Notes under the pieces: generated by a model
Told to the model about the DNA's origin: nothing
What the model saw: only the letters and a program-made list of their open reading frames with translations
Database searches by the model: none
Position numbers and translations under genes: made by a program
Origin: Alphaproteobacteria bacterium UBA3612
GTDB lineage: Bacteria; Pseudomonadota; Alphaproteobacteria; Sphingomonadales; Sphingomonadaceae
Direction: 5' to 3'
DNA: 64,000 nucleotides
NCBI GenBank assembly: GCA_002375465.1
Contig: DFLT01000002.1
Location: 233 to 64,232 of the forward strand
Shown here: in pieces, positions 25,061 through 34,314 of the stretch
How the letters are laid out: every line of letters begins with the position of its first letter
How positions within the stretch are numbered: position 1 is the first letter of the stretch

Positions 25061-26800
25061 ATGGGCGCTCTTTATCTGATCCGCGACGACGATCGTGCTG
25101 GCGAACGGCTGGACGCCGCGCGCGCGCAATTTGCACGTCATGGGTTCGGCACGACCACGCCCATAGGCGGCGCGGGCTTTACCGGTTTCCATGCCGCCCC
25201 CTTTCACGGCGGCCCCGACAGTTTCCATGCGGACGGGGACGACGTCATCGCCGTCGCCGGCACGCTCAGCTATGATCGGAAACTGGGGCGACCGGCGCTG
25301 TCGGCGCTGCTCCGGGATTTTCAGTTTCCCTATACGGACTGGACCCGCCTGCACGGACAGTTCATTCTTTTTGTACGAAAAAATGGCCGCGCCTATCTGC
25401 TGACTGACTATTTCGCCGCGTTCCAGCTGTTCCATGACGCCGATCACGACATGTTCTCGACCAGTTTTCTGGCGGCGGCGAAGAGCCTGGACCGGGTCAG
25501 CTTCCAGGCGCAGGGCGTTTACGAATTCGCCTTCAACGTATTTCCCACCGGCAATGACACTGTCCTGCGGGAATTGCAGCGCCTCGGCCCCCGGCGCCAG
25601 CTGGAACTGGGGCAGACGGTAAAGGCCATTGAGGTCGAGAAGCCTTTGCCGGAAACCGCGACGCAGGAACCGCTGCAGGATCGTGTCGAACGAACCGCGA
25701 CGCAGTTGCGTGCCCTCATTGCGCCCTTCGCCGAATATTATGGCGACAAGATACAATGTCCCCTGTCCGGCGGGCTCGATTCGCGGCTGGCCCTGTCGCT
25801 GCTGCGTGATGCCGGCGTACGCCCGCACGTTTACGTCTACGGGGCGCCGCACCTGCCCGATGTGCAGATCGCGAAAAAGATCGCCGAGGGCGAGGGGTTC
25901 GACTTCGAAATCTTCGAAAAGGCGAAGCATGCGCGCATCACCCCCGATGATTTCGCGGAAACCGTAGAGCGCAATTTCCACGAAACCGACGCCCTCGTCA
26001 CCGATGGCGGACTGTTCGACAATGGCGGCAATGCAGAGGCGCGCCACGCACGCCAGCGCAATGGCCAGCTTGCCGTTTCGGGTGGCTGCGGAGAGGTTTT
26101 CCGCAATTTCTTCTATCTCGCCGATCGCCGCATGACGGCGCGCGATGTCGTCGGCGCCTTTTTCGCGCGTTACACGCAAGGCGATGTCGTGCCAGATTTC
26201 GATGCCGACCGGTTTCTCGGCAATCTGGAGGCGAAGGCCCTGCGCGCGGTGGGCGAACAATATGCTGGCGACCGCCTGCCGCGCCCGGTGATCGAGCAGC
26301 TTTATCCGCGCATGCGTTGCCGGTCCTTCTTTGGCCGGGAAATCAGCCTCGTCGGGCGTCAGGGCGGCTATCTGATGCCCTTTTTCGACCATCAGATCGT
26401 CGCGGCGGCGCTGACCCTTCCCATCTCTCTCAAAAATGCGGGGAAATTCGAATCGGCGCTTCTCGTGCATATCGATCCGAAACTTGCGTCCTATCCGTCG
26501 ACCTATGGCTATTCCTTCGACACGGCGCCCACCTATCAGCACCGCATGTCGGAATTCGGTACGCGCGTTCGGCCGCCCTGGATGCGCAAGCATTCCTATG
26601 CGCTGCGCCGTCGTCTCGGTCCTATCAGGGACGAACAAGGCGGGCTTTTGACGCCCGCCTATCTCGGTCGCGTCCTCGACCTGCATTTCCCGCACATGAG
26701 CCGCTATTTCCGCGTCCCGAACATAGAGGATAATGGCCTCTATCGGCGCGTCGCGACGCTCGAATATCTGGCGCAGCATCTGGAGGGGCGCCTGGGCTGA
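25061..26800 (+). CDS. Asparagine-synthetase-like protein without glutaminase Cys
   Basis: This 579-residue protein has an N-terminal Ntn-type domain and a C-terminal PP-loop synthetase domain with SGGLDS at 236-241. Residue 2 is Gly, not the Cys that acts as glutaminase nucleophile in AsnB, so it cannot release ammonia from glutamine in the normal way. Such proteins occur in exopolysaccharide loci and also as lasso-peptide cyclases. No lasso precursor or B-protein lies nearby; the divergent glycosyltransferase suggests glycan or glycoconjugate modification. The PP-loop implies ATP-dependent adenylation of a carboxylate. The substrate is unknown. Confidence 0.78.
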   Translation: MGALYLIRDDDRAGERLDAARAQFARHGFGTTTPIGGAGFTGFHAAPFHGGPDSFHADGDDVIAVAGTLSYDRKLGRPALSALLRDFQFPYTDWTRLHGQFILFVRKNGRAYLLTDYFAAFQLFHDADHDMFSTSFLAAAKSLDRVSFQAQGVYEFAFNVFPTGNDTVLRELQRLGPRRQLELGQTVKAIEVEKPLPETATQEPLQDRVERTATQLRALIAPFAEYYGDKIQCPLSGGLDSRLALSLLRDAGVRPHVYVYGAPHLPDVQIAKKIAEGEGFDFEIFEKAKHARITPDDFAETVERNFHETDALVTDGGLFDNGGNAEARHARQRNGQLAVSGGCGEVFRNFFYLADRRMTARDVVGAFFARYTQGDVVPDFDADRFLGNLEAKALRAVGEQYAGDRLPRPVIEQLYPRMRCRSFFGREISLVGRQGGYLMPFFDHQIVAAALTLPISLKNAGKFESALLVHIDPKLASYPSTYGYSFDTAPTYQHRMSEFGTRVRPPWMRKHSYALRRRLGPIRDEQGGLLTPAYLGRVLDLHFPHMSRYFRVPNIEDNGLYRRVATLEYLAQHLEGRLG

Positions 26801-26882
26801 CGCCGCCTCTGCGCCTGAATTTGACTCCTGCTCATTTCCGCCCATATCCTGAATATAGTTTTCTGGGAGATATCAATCAGTC

Positions 26883-27578
26883 ATGGCCACCCGCGCTGAC
26901 CATTCCACGCCTGAAACTCGCGTCCGCCGCTATGATCCGGCGGAAACGCGGCAGCGCGTGCTTGAGGCGGCGAACGAATTGTTTTCGCGCAATGGTTTCG
27001 CAAAGACGGGAACGGCCGACATCGCCCGCGCTGCGGACGTTTCGGAAGGGTCGATTTTCTATCATTTCGGTTCGAAGCGCGCCCTGCAGGAGGAGCTTGG
27101 CCGCTGCTATGGCGAACGCATGTGCCTTGCCATGCAGTGCGACGACCGGCTGCAGGATATTCATCCCGGCATCACCATCAGGCGTTGTTTTCAATATTGC
27201 GAAACCCATAAAACGTGGGAAGACCTGGTGCAGGCGAACAGCACCGACGGAACGAAAGCGGGGATGTCCAGCAATCCCGATGCGGAGTCTTTCTATCGCG
27301 CCGCACGCCAGGTCGTCGTCGACTGGATGGAACGCCAATATGAGGCGATGAAGCAGGAACGCGGCCTGTCACACCTGAACGCGCCCATCGCCGCGGCATT
27401 GACCTGCGGCGTCGTCGGCGATGCGCTGGACCTGGCGTTCCGCCCCGACATGAGCCCCGAAATGCGGCAGGAGGTAGAGGAAGAGGCGGTGCGCTTCGTC
27501 TGCGCGGCTTGCGGCGTCGAATGCCCCTCGGTGCGGGAAACGCCAGTGGCGGCACGTGCGGGCGCTGCACCGGCTTGA
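26883..27578 (+). CDS. TetR/AcrR-family transcriptional regulator
   Basis: This 231-residue protein has an N-terminal TetR HTH (about 17-70; RVLEAANELFSRNGFAKTG, DIARAADVSEGSIFYHFGSK) and a helical ligand domain of ordinary length. The stop TGA overlaps the TTG start of selO (TTGA), so selO is probably translated through coupling from this gene. That arrangement suggests the regulator and SelO respond to the same signal. The ligand is unknown. Confidence 0.9.
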   Translation: MATRADHSTPETRVRRYDPAETRQRVLEAANELFSRNGFAKTGTADIARAADVSEGSIFYHFGSKRALQEELGRCYGERMCLAMQCDDRLQDIHPGITIRRCFQYCETHKTWEDLVQANSTDGTKAGMSSNPDAESFYRAARQVVVDWMERQYEAMKQERGLSHLNAPIAAALTCGVVGDALDLAFRPDMSPEMRQEVEEEAVRFVCAACGVECPSVRETPVAARAGAAPA

Positions 27579-28948
27579 CGGAGTATCGCGCCGATCCGGC
27601 GATCCTGACACTGGGCGAGCGATTCTTTGCGCCTGTCGAGGCGGCGGACTTTCCTGAAACGCGGCTTCGCTTCCGCAATGACCGCGCGGCGGAAACGGTG
27701 GGCCTCGCGACGCTGACCGATGCGGAATGGACCGATCATTTCGGGCGCTTTCGACCGCTTGCCGGCAATCTGCAGCAGCCGCTCGCGCTGGCCTATCACG
27801 GTCATCAATTCCGCACCTATAATCCCGACATAGGCGACGGCCGCGGTTTCCTGTTCGCCCAGATGCGCGATGATCGCGACCGGTTGATGGACCTCGGCAC
27901 AAAGGGGTCCGGCCGCACGCCATACAGCCGGACCGGCGATGGCCGTCTGACATTGAAGGGCGGCGTCCGCGAAATCCTCGCCACCGAAATGCTGGATGCC
28001 CTCGGCGTCGATACCAGCCGTACGCTCAGCCTGATCGAAACAGGCGAGCCGCTGATGCGCGGCGACGAGCCCAGCCCGACCCGCTCGGCGGTCATGGTGC
28101 GGCTCAGCCATGGCCATATTCGCTACGGCACGTTCCAGCGGCTCGCTTATGAAGGCGACGGCGCCGCCATCGAACAGTTGATCGACTATTGCCTGCAGCA
28201 ATTCGTTCCGGACGGCGGGAAAGACGCCGCCGATCGATATGCCGCCCTGATGGATCATGCCGTATCGGGCGCGGCGCGTCTGGCGGCCAGTTACCGCGTG
28301 GCGGGGTTCGTCCACGGCGTTCTCAACACCGACAATATCAACATAACGGGCGAAAGCTTCGATTATGGGCCATGGCGGTTCGCGCCCCGCTGGGACGGCG
28401 AATTCACCGCCGCCTATTTCGATCAGTTCGGGCTCTATTCCTTTGGCCGCCAGGCAGAGGCGCTGCAGTGGAATGTTCACCAGCTGGCTCTGGCATTGCG
28501 CACGGTGGCGGGCGCGGACAGCCTGATCCCGGCGCTACAGGATTATCCCGAACGCTACGATGCGGCGTTGATCGATGGCATTCTCGACCGGCTGGGGCTT
28601 TCCTCAGGTCCGGATGATGCGGCGCTCGTGCGGGCATGGGAGGCGGCGCTGGCGGCCAGCGACATTGAACCCGACCGCGCCTTTTTCGACTGGCGCGGCG
28701 GCACGCGACGGAACGATCATCCAGCCTATCGGGAACCCGCCTTTGCGGCGTTCGAGGCGGCGGTCTCCACCTACCGCGCCCGTCCCGGCGCGCTCGACCA
28801 CCCCTATTGGAACGATGCCGCGCCCTGTTCCATGCTGATAGAGGAAATGGAATCGCTGTGGACGCCCATCGCCGAAAATGACGACTGGCAGCCGCTCTAT
28901 GACAAGGTCGAGGCGATCCGTCGCATGGGTGCCGCGCACCAAAGCTGA
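27575..28948 (+). CDS. selO: SelO-type protein adenylyltransferase (AMPylator)
   Basis: This 457-residue pseudokinase transfers AMP from ATP to Ser/Thr/Tyr of target proteins, a role linked to oxidative stress. Conserved blocks are visible: QPLALAYHGHQF, LGTKGSGRTPYSR (ATP-binding Lys), LKGGVREIL, and FVHGVLNTDNINITG with FDYGPWRF carrying the catalytic Asn/Asp ligands. A TTG at 27575 was chosen because it starts MTEYRADPAILTLGERFF at the family's usual N-terminus and overlaps the TetR stop; the open frame runs upstream to a codon at 27509. Length is close to E. coli SelO (478). Confidence 0.9.
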   Translation: MTEYRADPAILTLGERFFAPVEAADFPETRLRFRNDRAAETVGLATLTDAEWTDHFGRFRPLAGNLQQPLALAYHGHQFRTYNPDIGDGRGFLFAQMRDDRDRLMDLGTKGSGRTPYSRTGDGRLTLKGGVREILATEMLDALGVDTSRTLSLIETGEPLMRGDEPSPTRSAVMVRLSHGHIRYGTFQRLAYEGDGAAIEQLIDYCLQQFVPDGGKDAADRYAALMDHAVSGAARLAASYRVAGFVHGVLNTDNINITGESFDYGPWRFAPRWDGEFTAAYFDQFGLYSFGRQAEALQWNVHQLALALRTVAGADSLIPALQDYPERYDAALIDGILDRLGLSSGPDDAALVRAWEAALAASDIEPDRAFFDWRGGTRRNDHPAYREPAFAAFEAAVSTYRARPGALDHPYWNDAAPCSMLIEEMESLWTPIAENDDWQPLYDKVEAIRRMGAAHQS

Positions 28949-28981
28949 CGGACCCGCTTTGTTCCGGCTATAAGCGCGTTC

Positions 28982-30085
28982 ATGCCGGCCGAATCCCCCG
29001 ACAGCGAAGAGGGCGCCCTCATTCGCAAGATCATCCATGTCGACATGGATGCCTTCTTCGCCAGTGTTGAACAGCGCGACAATCCGGCGTTGCGAGGAAA
29101 GCCTGTCGCGGTCGGCGGATCAAAAGCGCGCGGCGTCGTGGCGGCGGCCAGTTACGAGGCACGGCCCTTTGGCGTGCGCTCCGCCATGCCATCCGTCACG
29201 GCCGCCCGGCTTTGCCCCGACCTTGTTTTCGTAAAGGCACGGTTCGAGGTTTATCGGGAGGTTTCGGGCCAGGTACGGGATATTTTCCGGTCCTATACGC
29301 CGCTGGTGGAGCCGCTATCGCTCGACGAGGCCTATCTGGATGTCACCGCCCTCGACCGTCCCGCCACCGAAATCGCCAGGGAAATCCGTGCCCGCATTCA
29401 TCAGGTCACCGGCCTGACGGCATCGGCGGGAGTCTCCTACAATAAATTCCTCGCAAAGCTGGCAAGCGACCAGAACAAGCCGGACGGGCTGTGCGTCATC
29501 CGTCCGCAGCAGGGCGCCGCCTTCGTCCAGTCTTTGCCGGTAAAGCGTTTCCACGGCGTCGGCCCGGTGACGCAGGCAAGGATGCAGCGGCTGGGGATCG
29601 AAACCGGCGCGGACCTTGCTGCGCAGAGCATGGAGTTTCTCAGAACGCATTTCCGTAGCTCGGCGGAATATTATTACCGTGCCGCGCGCGGCCTCGATGA
29701 CCGCCCGGTACGCGCCAGCCGCACGCGCAAATCGATCGGTGCCGAGCGCACCTTTTCCGAGGATCTGTCAGAAGAGGAAGACCTCACCGCCGCTCTCGAC
29801 CGCGTCGTTGGTGCCGTCTGGGAACGCATCGCCGCACAGCAGGCGGCCGGCCGGACCATCACCCTGAAAATGAAGTTCCAGGACTTTCATCAGATCACGC
29901 GCGCGCAAAGTTTCGCCACCCCGGTCTCGGATCGCGACACCTTCGCCCGCGTGGGCCGCGATTTGCTGTACGCGCAATTGCCCGTGTCAAAGGGTGTGCG
30001 GCTATTGGGGCTCACCCTTTCCGGTCTTTCCGGCGTACCGAAAACCCGGACCGCGCGCGAACAGCTCGATCTGGGCATCGAGTAA
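28982..30085 (+). CDS. dinB: DNA polymerase IV (Y-family)
   Basis: This 367-residue translesion polymerase has the Y-family active site Asp in IIHVDMDAFFASVEQRD and Asp/Glu in SLDEAYLDVT, plus the helix-hairpin-helix region FHGVGPVTQARM and little-finger domain. It ends in QLDLGIE, a C-terminal beta-clamp-binding motif. It lies 33 bp after selO. No LexA box was recognised in the short gap; SOS control may come from further upstream or be absent. Confidence 0.95.
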   Translation: MPAESPDSEEGALIRKIIHVDMDAFFASVEQRDNPALRGKPVAVGGSKARGVVAAASYEARPFGVRSAMPSVTAARLCPDLVFVKARFEVYREVSGQVRDIFRSYTPLVEPLSLDEAYLDVTALDRPATEIAREIRARIHQVTGLTASAGVSYNKFLAKLASDQNKPDGLCVIRPQQGAAFVQSLPVKRFHGVGPVTQARMQRLGIETGADLAAQSMEFLRTHFRSSAEYYYRAARGLDDRPVRASRTRKSIGAERTFSEDLSEEEDLTAALDRVVGAVWERIAAQQAAGRTITLKMKFQDFHQITRAQSFATPVSDRDTFARVGRDLLYAQLPVSKGVRLLGLTLSGLSGVPKTRTAREQLDLGIE

Positions 30086-30402
30086 ATCCGCGCGCAACCG
30101 GACACATTCCTATTATGCGAAGTGCACACGAACCGGACAGATTTGTGTCCCGGCGAACACGCTGCAGGAAAATTCGACCGGGAAACCGCTAATTTTCTTT
30201 GAAAAATAGGATTTCGGATGGGATTCTCTTTCCGCCGGATCCTTCTCATCGCCGCTACCAGGTCGCGCCCCCATTGCTTTCCAAGCGCTCCCGGCCTCGC
30301 ACCCGCCCCCTCGCGCGCGCATGCGCGCTGAGTGTGCGGTTTGTCCGGTTCCCTTGCTGTCCGGTTCTTCTCATCCCCCTCCCATTGGGGCAAAGCCGCC
30401 GC
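30086..30402. promoter_or_regulatory. Gene-free region before the MFS gene with GGACA/TGTCC repeats
   Basis: AACCGGACA occurs directly at 30096-30104 and 30131-30139. GGACACA (30100-30106) is inverted as TGTGTCC (30144-30150), and GGACA (30135-30139) also pairs with TGTCC (30146-30150). GAAAATT (30168-30174) and AATTTTC (30191-30197) form a weak stem that could end the dinB transcript. The rest is GC-rich without a gene. Confidence 0.45.
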
Positions 30403-31614
30403 ATGATGGACTTCATTCGTAAGAACGCGCGCTGGCTGTTCGGCGGCTTTCTGCTCACCTTCTTCTCCTCCTTTGGCCAGACCTTTTTCATCGGTCTCTC
30501 CGGGGAGGAGCTGCGCGCGAAATTTTCCCTGACGGATGGCGAGTTCGGGTTGATGTACATGACCGCCACGCTGGCCAGCGCGGCGACGCTTCCTTTTCTC
30601 GGCCGCACACTCGATCTGATGCCGGGGCGGCGGGTGATCCTGTTCGTCATTCCGTGTCTTGCGGCGGCATGTATCCTGATCGCTTATGCGCCCAGCTTTC
30701 TGATTGCGCTGCTTGCCCTCTATCTTCTGCGGCTTTTCGGGCAGGGCATGATGACCCATACCGCGCTGACGGAAATTGGGCGCTGGTTCGCGGCGGGGCG
30801 CGGCAGGGCGACATCGCTGGTCGTCCCCGGTCATCAGGCGGGGGAGGCTCTGCTTCCCGCCAGCTTCGTGCTCATCTCCGCCGCGGCGGGCTGGCAGCTC
30901 ACCTGGGTCGTGGCGGCGGCGTTATTGATCCTCGTGGCCCTTCCCGCCGTTTCTTTCCTGTTCGCCCGCGAGCGTATTCCGGCGGAAAACATGACGGGCA
31001 TGGAAAGGGAACGCACCGCACGCGACTGGACGCGCGCAGAGGTGATGCGCGATCCGTGGTTCTATGCGCTGCTGGTGGGCGTGCTGGCGCCGCCGTTCAT
31101 CGGGACCACCGTCTTCTTTCACCAGGATTATTTCATCGAATTGCGCGGCTATGACCCGCTGGCCTTTGCCGCCGCCTTTCCGATCATGGCGGTAACGACC
31201 ATCGTCTTTTCGCTGATCTGCGGCGGCCTGATCGATCGCTTCGGTGCGGTGCGCATCCTGCCTTTCTTTCTTTGGCCGCTGGTGCTGGCCAGTGCCGCGG
31301 CAGGGCTGCTCACCCCCGTCTGGGGCATCTATATCTTCATGTTCCTGCTGGGGATCAGTTATGGCTTCACATCCACCTTGTTCGGCGCCCTCTGGCCAGA
31401 GGTCTATGGCGTGGCGAATCTGGGGGGCATTCGCGCAATCATCGTGTCGGCGATGGTCTTTGCAACCGCACTCGGCCCCGGCCTGACCGGCTATTTGATC
31501 GATCTGGGCGTCGAACTGCCCGGACAGTTGCTGTGGATGAGCGGCTGGTGCATCGCCGCCAGCATCCTTCTGGCAATCGCCGCGAAACCCCTTGCCCGGC
31601 GCGTGCCACACTAA
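30403..31614 (+). CDS. Major facilitator superfamily transporter
   Basis: This 403-residue protein has about 12 membrane helices in two halves, with a loop GRTLDLMPGRRV after helix 2 resembling the MFS motif A and a central cytoplasmic loop rich in Arg/Glu (about 190-210). The ATG at 30403 was chosen; the frame is open upstream but the extra residues are Pro/Arg-rich and unlike a protein. No substrate can be assigned. The unusual length of the leader (over 300 bp) with inverted repeats suggests regulation of its own. Confidence 0.85.
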   Translation: MMDFIRKNARWLFGGFLLTFFSSFGQTFFIGLSGEELRAKFSLTDGEFGLMYMTATLASAATLPFLGRTLDLMPGRRVILFVIPCLAAACILIAYAPSFLIALLALYLLRLFGQGMMTHTALTEIGRWFAAGRGRATSLVVPGHQAGEALLPASFVLISAAAGWQLTWVVAAALLILVALPAVSFLFARERIPAENMTGMERERTARDWTRAEVMRDPWFYALLVGVLAPPFIGTTVFFHQDYFIELRGYDPLAFAAAFPIMAVTTIVFSLICGGLIDRFGAVRILPFFLWPLVLASAAAGLLTPVWGIYIFMFLLGISYGFTSTLFGALWPEVYGVANLGGIRAIIVSAMVFATALGPGLTGYLIDLGVELPGQLLWMSGWCIAASILLAIAAKPLARRVPH

Positions 31615-31962
31615 CCATGCGCGTCGCGGAGTTTCGGGATTTATGGCTTGCCATTTCGCCAGCCCTGCTTATGCGACTGCGCATCCGTCGGACCTGGACT
31701 TTGATCCGGGTGGCTCGGCCCGGCGCCTATCCCCGGGATAACCTCAAGCTCTTTCCAGTACCGATGTAGATGTGCTCTCGCATAGCCTTGGCTGCTTCTG
31801 GAAATCGTTAAATTCCATGCTGATTCCCCTGTCGTGGCTCGCCACGCGGAAGGGCGAGCTACGGAAATTGTGGAAATTCAAGATTATGTTGATGATGTTC
31901 GCCCTCACTCCGGCCGGAACTCGCCCCGGTGATATCCTGCCCATTAATGGGCGAGGGTGAAA
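31615..31962. other. Gene-free region before the SulP gene
   Basis: No convincing gene is present; a 50-codon frame from 31618 lacks a ribosome-binding site and family likeness. The region holds an imperfect 19-bp palindrome TGGAAATCGTTAAATTCCA (31800-31818), two GGAAATT copies (31863-31869 and 31872-31878) and a perfect palindrome just before sulP. Confidence 0.5.
31939..31952. promoter_or_regulatory. 14-bp perfect palindrome GCCCATTAATGGGC before sulP
   Basis: The palindrome ends one base before the GAGGG ribosome-binding site of sulP. It could be a repressor operator, or in RNA a hairpin next to the ribosome-binding site. Confidence 0.5.
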
Positions 31963-33450
31963 ATGATGTTCAATCTGGCTTCGCTAAAGCAGGAATGGCT
32001 TTCGAATCCGCGCGCCGACATATTGGCCGGGATCGTGGTTGCCCTTGCGCTCATTCCAGAGGCGATCGGTTTTTCCATCATCGCCGGCGTCGATCCGCGC
32101 ATTGGCCTTTATGCGTCCTTTTCAATAGCTGTCATCATAGCGCTGGTGGGCGGGCGACCCGGCATGATTTCGGCGGCCACGGCGGCAATTGCCGTTCTGG
32201 TGGTGCCGCTGGTCCGGGACTACGGCGTCGAATATCTGTTCGTCGCCACGATCCTGATGGGCATCATTCAGATGATCGCGGGTTTCCTGCGCATGCACCT
32301 GTTGATGCAATATGTTTCCCGCTCCGTCATCACCGGCTTCGTCAACGCGCTCGCCATTCTGATTTTCATGGCGCAGCTGCCGGAACTGACCGGCGTTCCG
32401 CCCTTGACCTATGTTCTGGTCGCGGCGGGGCTAGCCATCATCTATCTGCTGCCGCGGCTGACCAAAGCGGTCCCGTCACCGCTGATCGCCATCATCATCC
32501 TGACCATCCTGGTATATTATGTCGGCTTCGACGTGCGCACCGTCGGCGATATGGGCGAACTGCCGGATTCGCTGCCCGCCTTCTTGATACCCGACGTTCC
32601 CCTGACGCTTGAGACGGTGCAGATCGTCCTTCCTTATTCCCTGACCATGGCGGCGGTCGGGTTGCTGGAATCGATGATGACGGCACAGATCGTCGACGAC
32701 CTGACCGACACCCCGTCGGATAAGCAGCGGGAAATGAAGGGCCAGGGCATCGCGAACTTCGTCACCGGGTTTTTTGGCGGCATGGGCGGCTGCGCCATGA
32801 TCGGACAGTCGGTCATCAACGTAAAATCGGGGGGTCTGACTCGGCTGTCCACCATGACGGCCGGCACATTCCTATTGTTCCTGATCCTGGTTCTGGGCGG
32901 GCTGGTTGCCGAAATTCCGATGGCGGCGCTTGTCGCCGTCATGATCATGGTATCGATCGGCACATTTTCGTGGCGGTCCATTCGCGACATACGCCATCAT
33001 CCATGGCAATCGTCGGTCGTGATGCTGGTCACCGTCGTGGTCGTCGTCTGGACGCACGATCTGGCGCGCGGCGTGTTGGCAGGCGTCATTCTGTCGGGTC
33101 TGTTCTTTGCCAGCAAGGTGAAGCGCATCTTCACGGTCGCATCCGATCTGTCGTCGGACGGAAAGACGCGCACCTACCGGGTCGCGGGGCAGGTGTTCTT
33201 TGCCTCCTCCGACACTTTTGTCGGTGCGTTCGATTTCAAGGAGGTTCTCGACCGGGTGATCATCGACGTTCGCGACGCGCATTTCTGGGATATTTCCGCG
33301 ATCGGAACGCTGGACAAGGCTGTCCTGAAATTCCGTCGGGAGGGTACCGATGTGGAAATTCTTGGTCTGAACGATGCCAGCGCATCGATGGTCGAGCGTT
33401 TCGCACTACATGACAAGCCGGGCGCTGATCTGCAGCCTGGCGGACACTGA
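31963..33450 (+). CDS. SulP-family anion transporter with STAS domain
   Basis: This 495-residue transporter has the SulP signature at the N-terminus (DILAGIVVALALIPEAIGFS; IAGVDPRIGLYASF), about 12 membrane helices, and a C-terminal STAS domain (about 395-490; VDFKEV-like segment, VIIDVRDAHFWDISAIGTLD). SulP proteins carry sulfate, bicarbonate or dicarboxylates; no specific anion can be named. The ATG at 31963 follows GAGGG. A UspA gene follows by 10 bp and a TraR/DksA-like gene after that, making a likely three-gene operon. Confidence 0.9.
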   Translation: MMFNLASLKQEWLSNPRADILAGIVVALALIPEAIGFSIIAGVDPRIGLYASFSIAVIIALVGGRPGMISAATAAIAVLVVPLVRDYGVEYLFVATILMGIIQMIAGFLRMHLLMQYVSRSVITGFVNALAILIFMAQLPELTGVPPLTYVLVAAGLAIIYLLPRLTKAVPSPLIAIIILTILVYYVGFDVRTVGDMGELPDSLPAFLIPDVPLTLETVQIVLPYSLTMAAVGLLESMMTAQIVDDLTDTPSDKQREMKGQGIANFVTGFFGGMGGCAMIGQSVINVKSGGLTRLSTMTAGTFLLFLILVLGGLVAEIPMAALVAVMIMVSIGTFSWRSIRDIRHHPWQSSVVMLVTVVVVVWTHDLARGVLAGVILSGLFFASKVKRIFTVASDLSSDGKTRTYRVAGQVFFASSDTFVGAFDFKEVLDRVIIDVRDAHFWDISAIGTLDKAVLKFRREGTDVEILGLNDASASMVERFALHDKPGADLQPGGH

Positions 33451-33460
33451 GGGAGGATTT

Positions 33461-34312
33461 ATGGAACATGTTCTGGCCTGCGTCGATGCGTCCAGCTACG
33501 CGAACAGTGTCTGCGACCTGGCCGCCTGGGCGGCGTCGCAACTGCAATTGCCGGTGGAACTGCTGCATGTCGTGCAGCGCAAGGACCCGGTGGCGGCGCG
33601 GCATGATCTGTCGGGCGCCATCGGCCTGGGCGTCAAGTCTGACCTGATGGAAGAGCTCGTGCGGCTGGAGGAAAGCGATGCGCGGCTGCAGGTCGAACGC
33701 GGCCGCGTCCTTCTGAAATCATGCGAGGATCGTCTGCGCGGGGCCGGCGTGGAGAAGGTCACGACGCTGCACCGGCATGGCGGCATCGTCGAAACCATCG
33801 TCGAGCGCGAGGAGGATGCGCGCATTGTCGTCATCGGCAAGCGCGGCGCCAGCCACGAATTCGCCGCCGATCATATCGGGTCCAAGATCGAGCGGGTCGT
33901 CCGCACCAGCAACAAGCCCATCCTCATTGCCTCGAAAGAGGCGCATGTGCCGGAGCGCATCGTGCTTGCCTATGATGGATCGGCGGGGGCCAAGCGCGCG
34001 CTGGAGCGGCTAGCCAATTCACCGCTTTTCACCGGCCTGCCGGTTCATATCGTTATGGCGGAAAGCGAGGATGACCGGCATCGCAAGGAGTTGGCCGCCG
34101 CGGCGGAAACGCTGCAGGGCGGTCGCACGGTCGAGACCACCCTTCGTCGCGGCAAGGCGGAGGAGGTCATTTCCGCCGTCGTCGCCGACCGGCCCGGCAC
34201 CATGCTGATGATGGGCGCCTATGGCCATTCGCCGCTGCGCGCCCTCATTATCGGCAGCACGACGACAAGCCTGATCCGCTCGGTGCATGTACCGGTCCTT
34301 CTGGTGCGGTAG
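33461..34312 (+). CDS. Tandem universal stress protein (UspA)
   Basis: This 283-residue protein has two UspA domains (about 1-150 and 155-283), the second with the ATP-binding G-2x-G-9x-G(S/T) type motif MGAYGHSPLRALIIGSTT. The ATG at 33461 was chosen because a strong GGGAGGA lies 3-9 bases before it and MEHVLACVDAS is a normal Usp start. It is coupled with the SulP transporter, a pairing that may regulate anion uptake in stress. Specific role unknown. Confidence 0.9.
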   Translation: MEHVLACVDASSYANSVCDLAAWAASQLQLPVELLHVVQRKDPVAARHDLSGAIGLGVKSDLMEELVRLEESDARLQVERGRVLLKSCEDRLRGAGVEKVTTLHRHGGIVETIVEREEDARIVVIGKRGASHEFAADHIGSKIERVVRTSNKPILIASKEAHVPERIVLAYDGSAGAKRALERLANSPLFTGLPVHIVMAESEDDRHRKELAAAAETLQGGRTVETTLRRGKAEEVISAVVADRPGTMLMMGAYGHSPLRALIIGSTTTSLIRSVHVPVLLVR

Positions 34313-34314
34313 GC

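Noticed and set aside
24893..26845. Long antisense open frame opposite the asparagine-synthetase-like gene
   Set aside because: GC-rich codon bias yields long shadow frames; the plus strand shows clear motifs (SGGLDS) and the shadow has no domain.
31618..31769. Small frame of 50 codons after the MFS gene
   Set aside because: No ribosome-binding site, no family likeness and atypical composition; probably untranslated.
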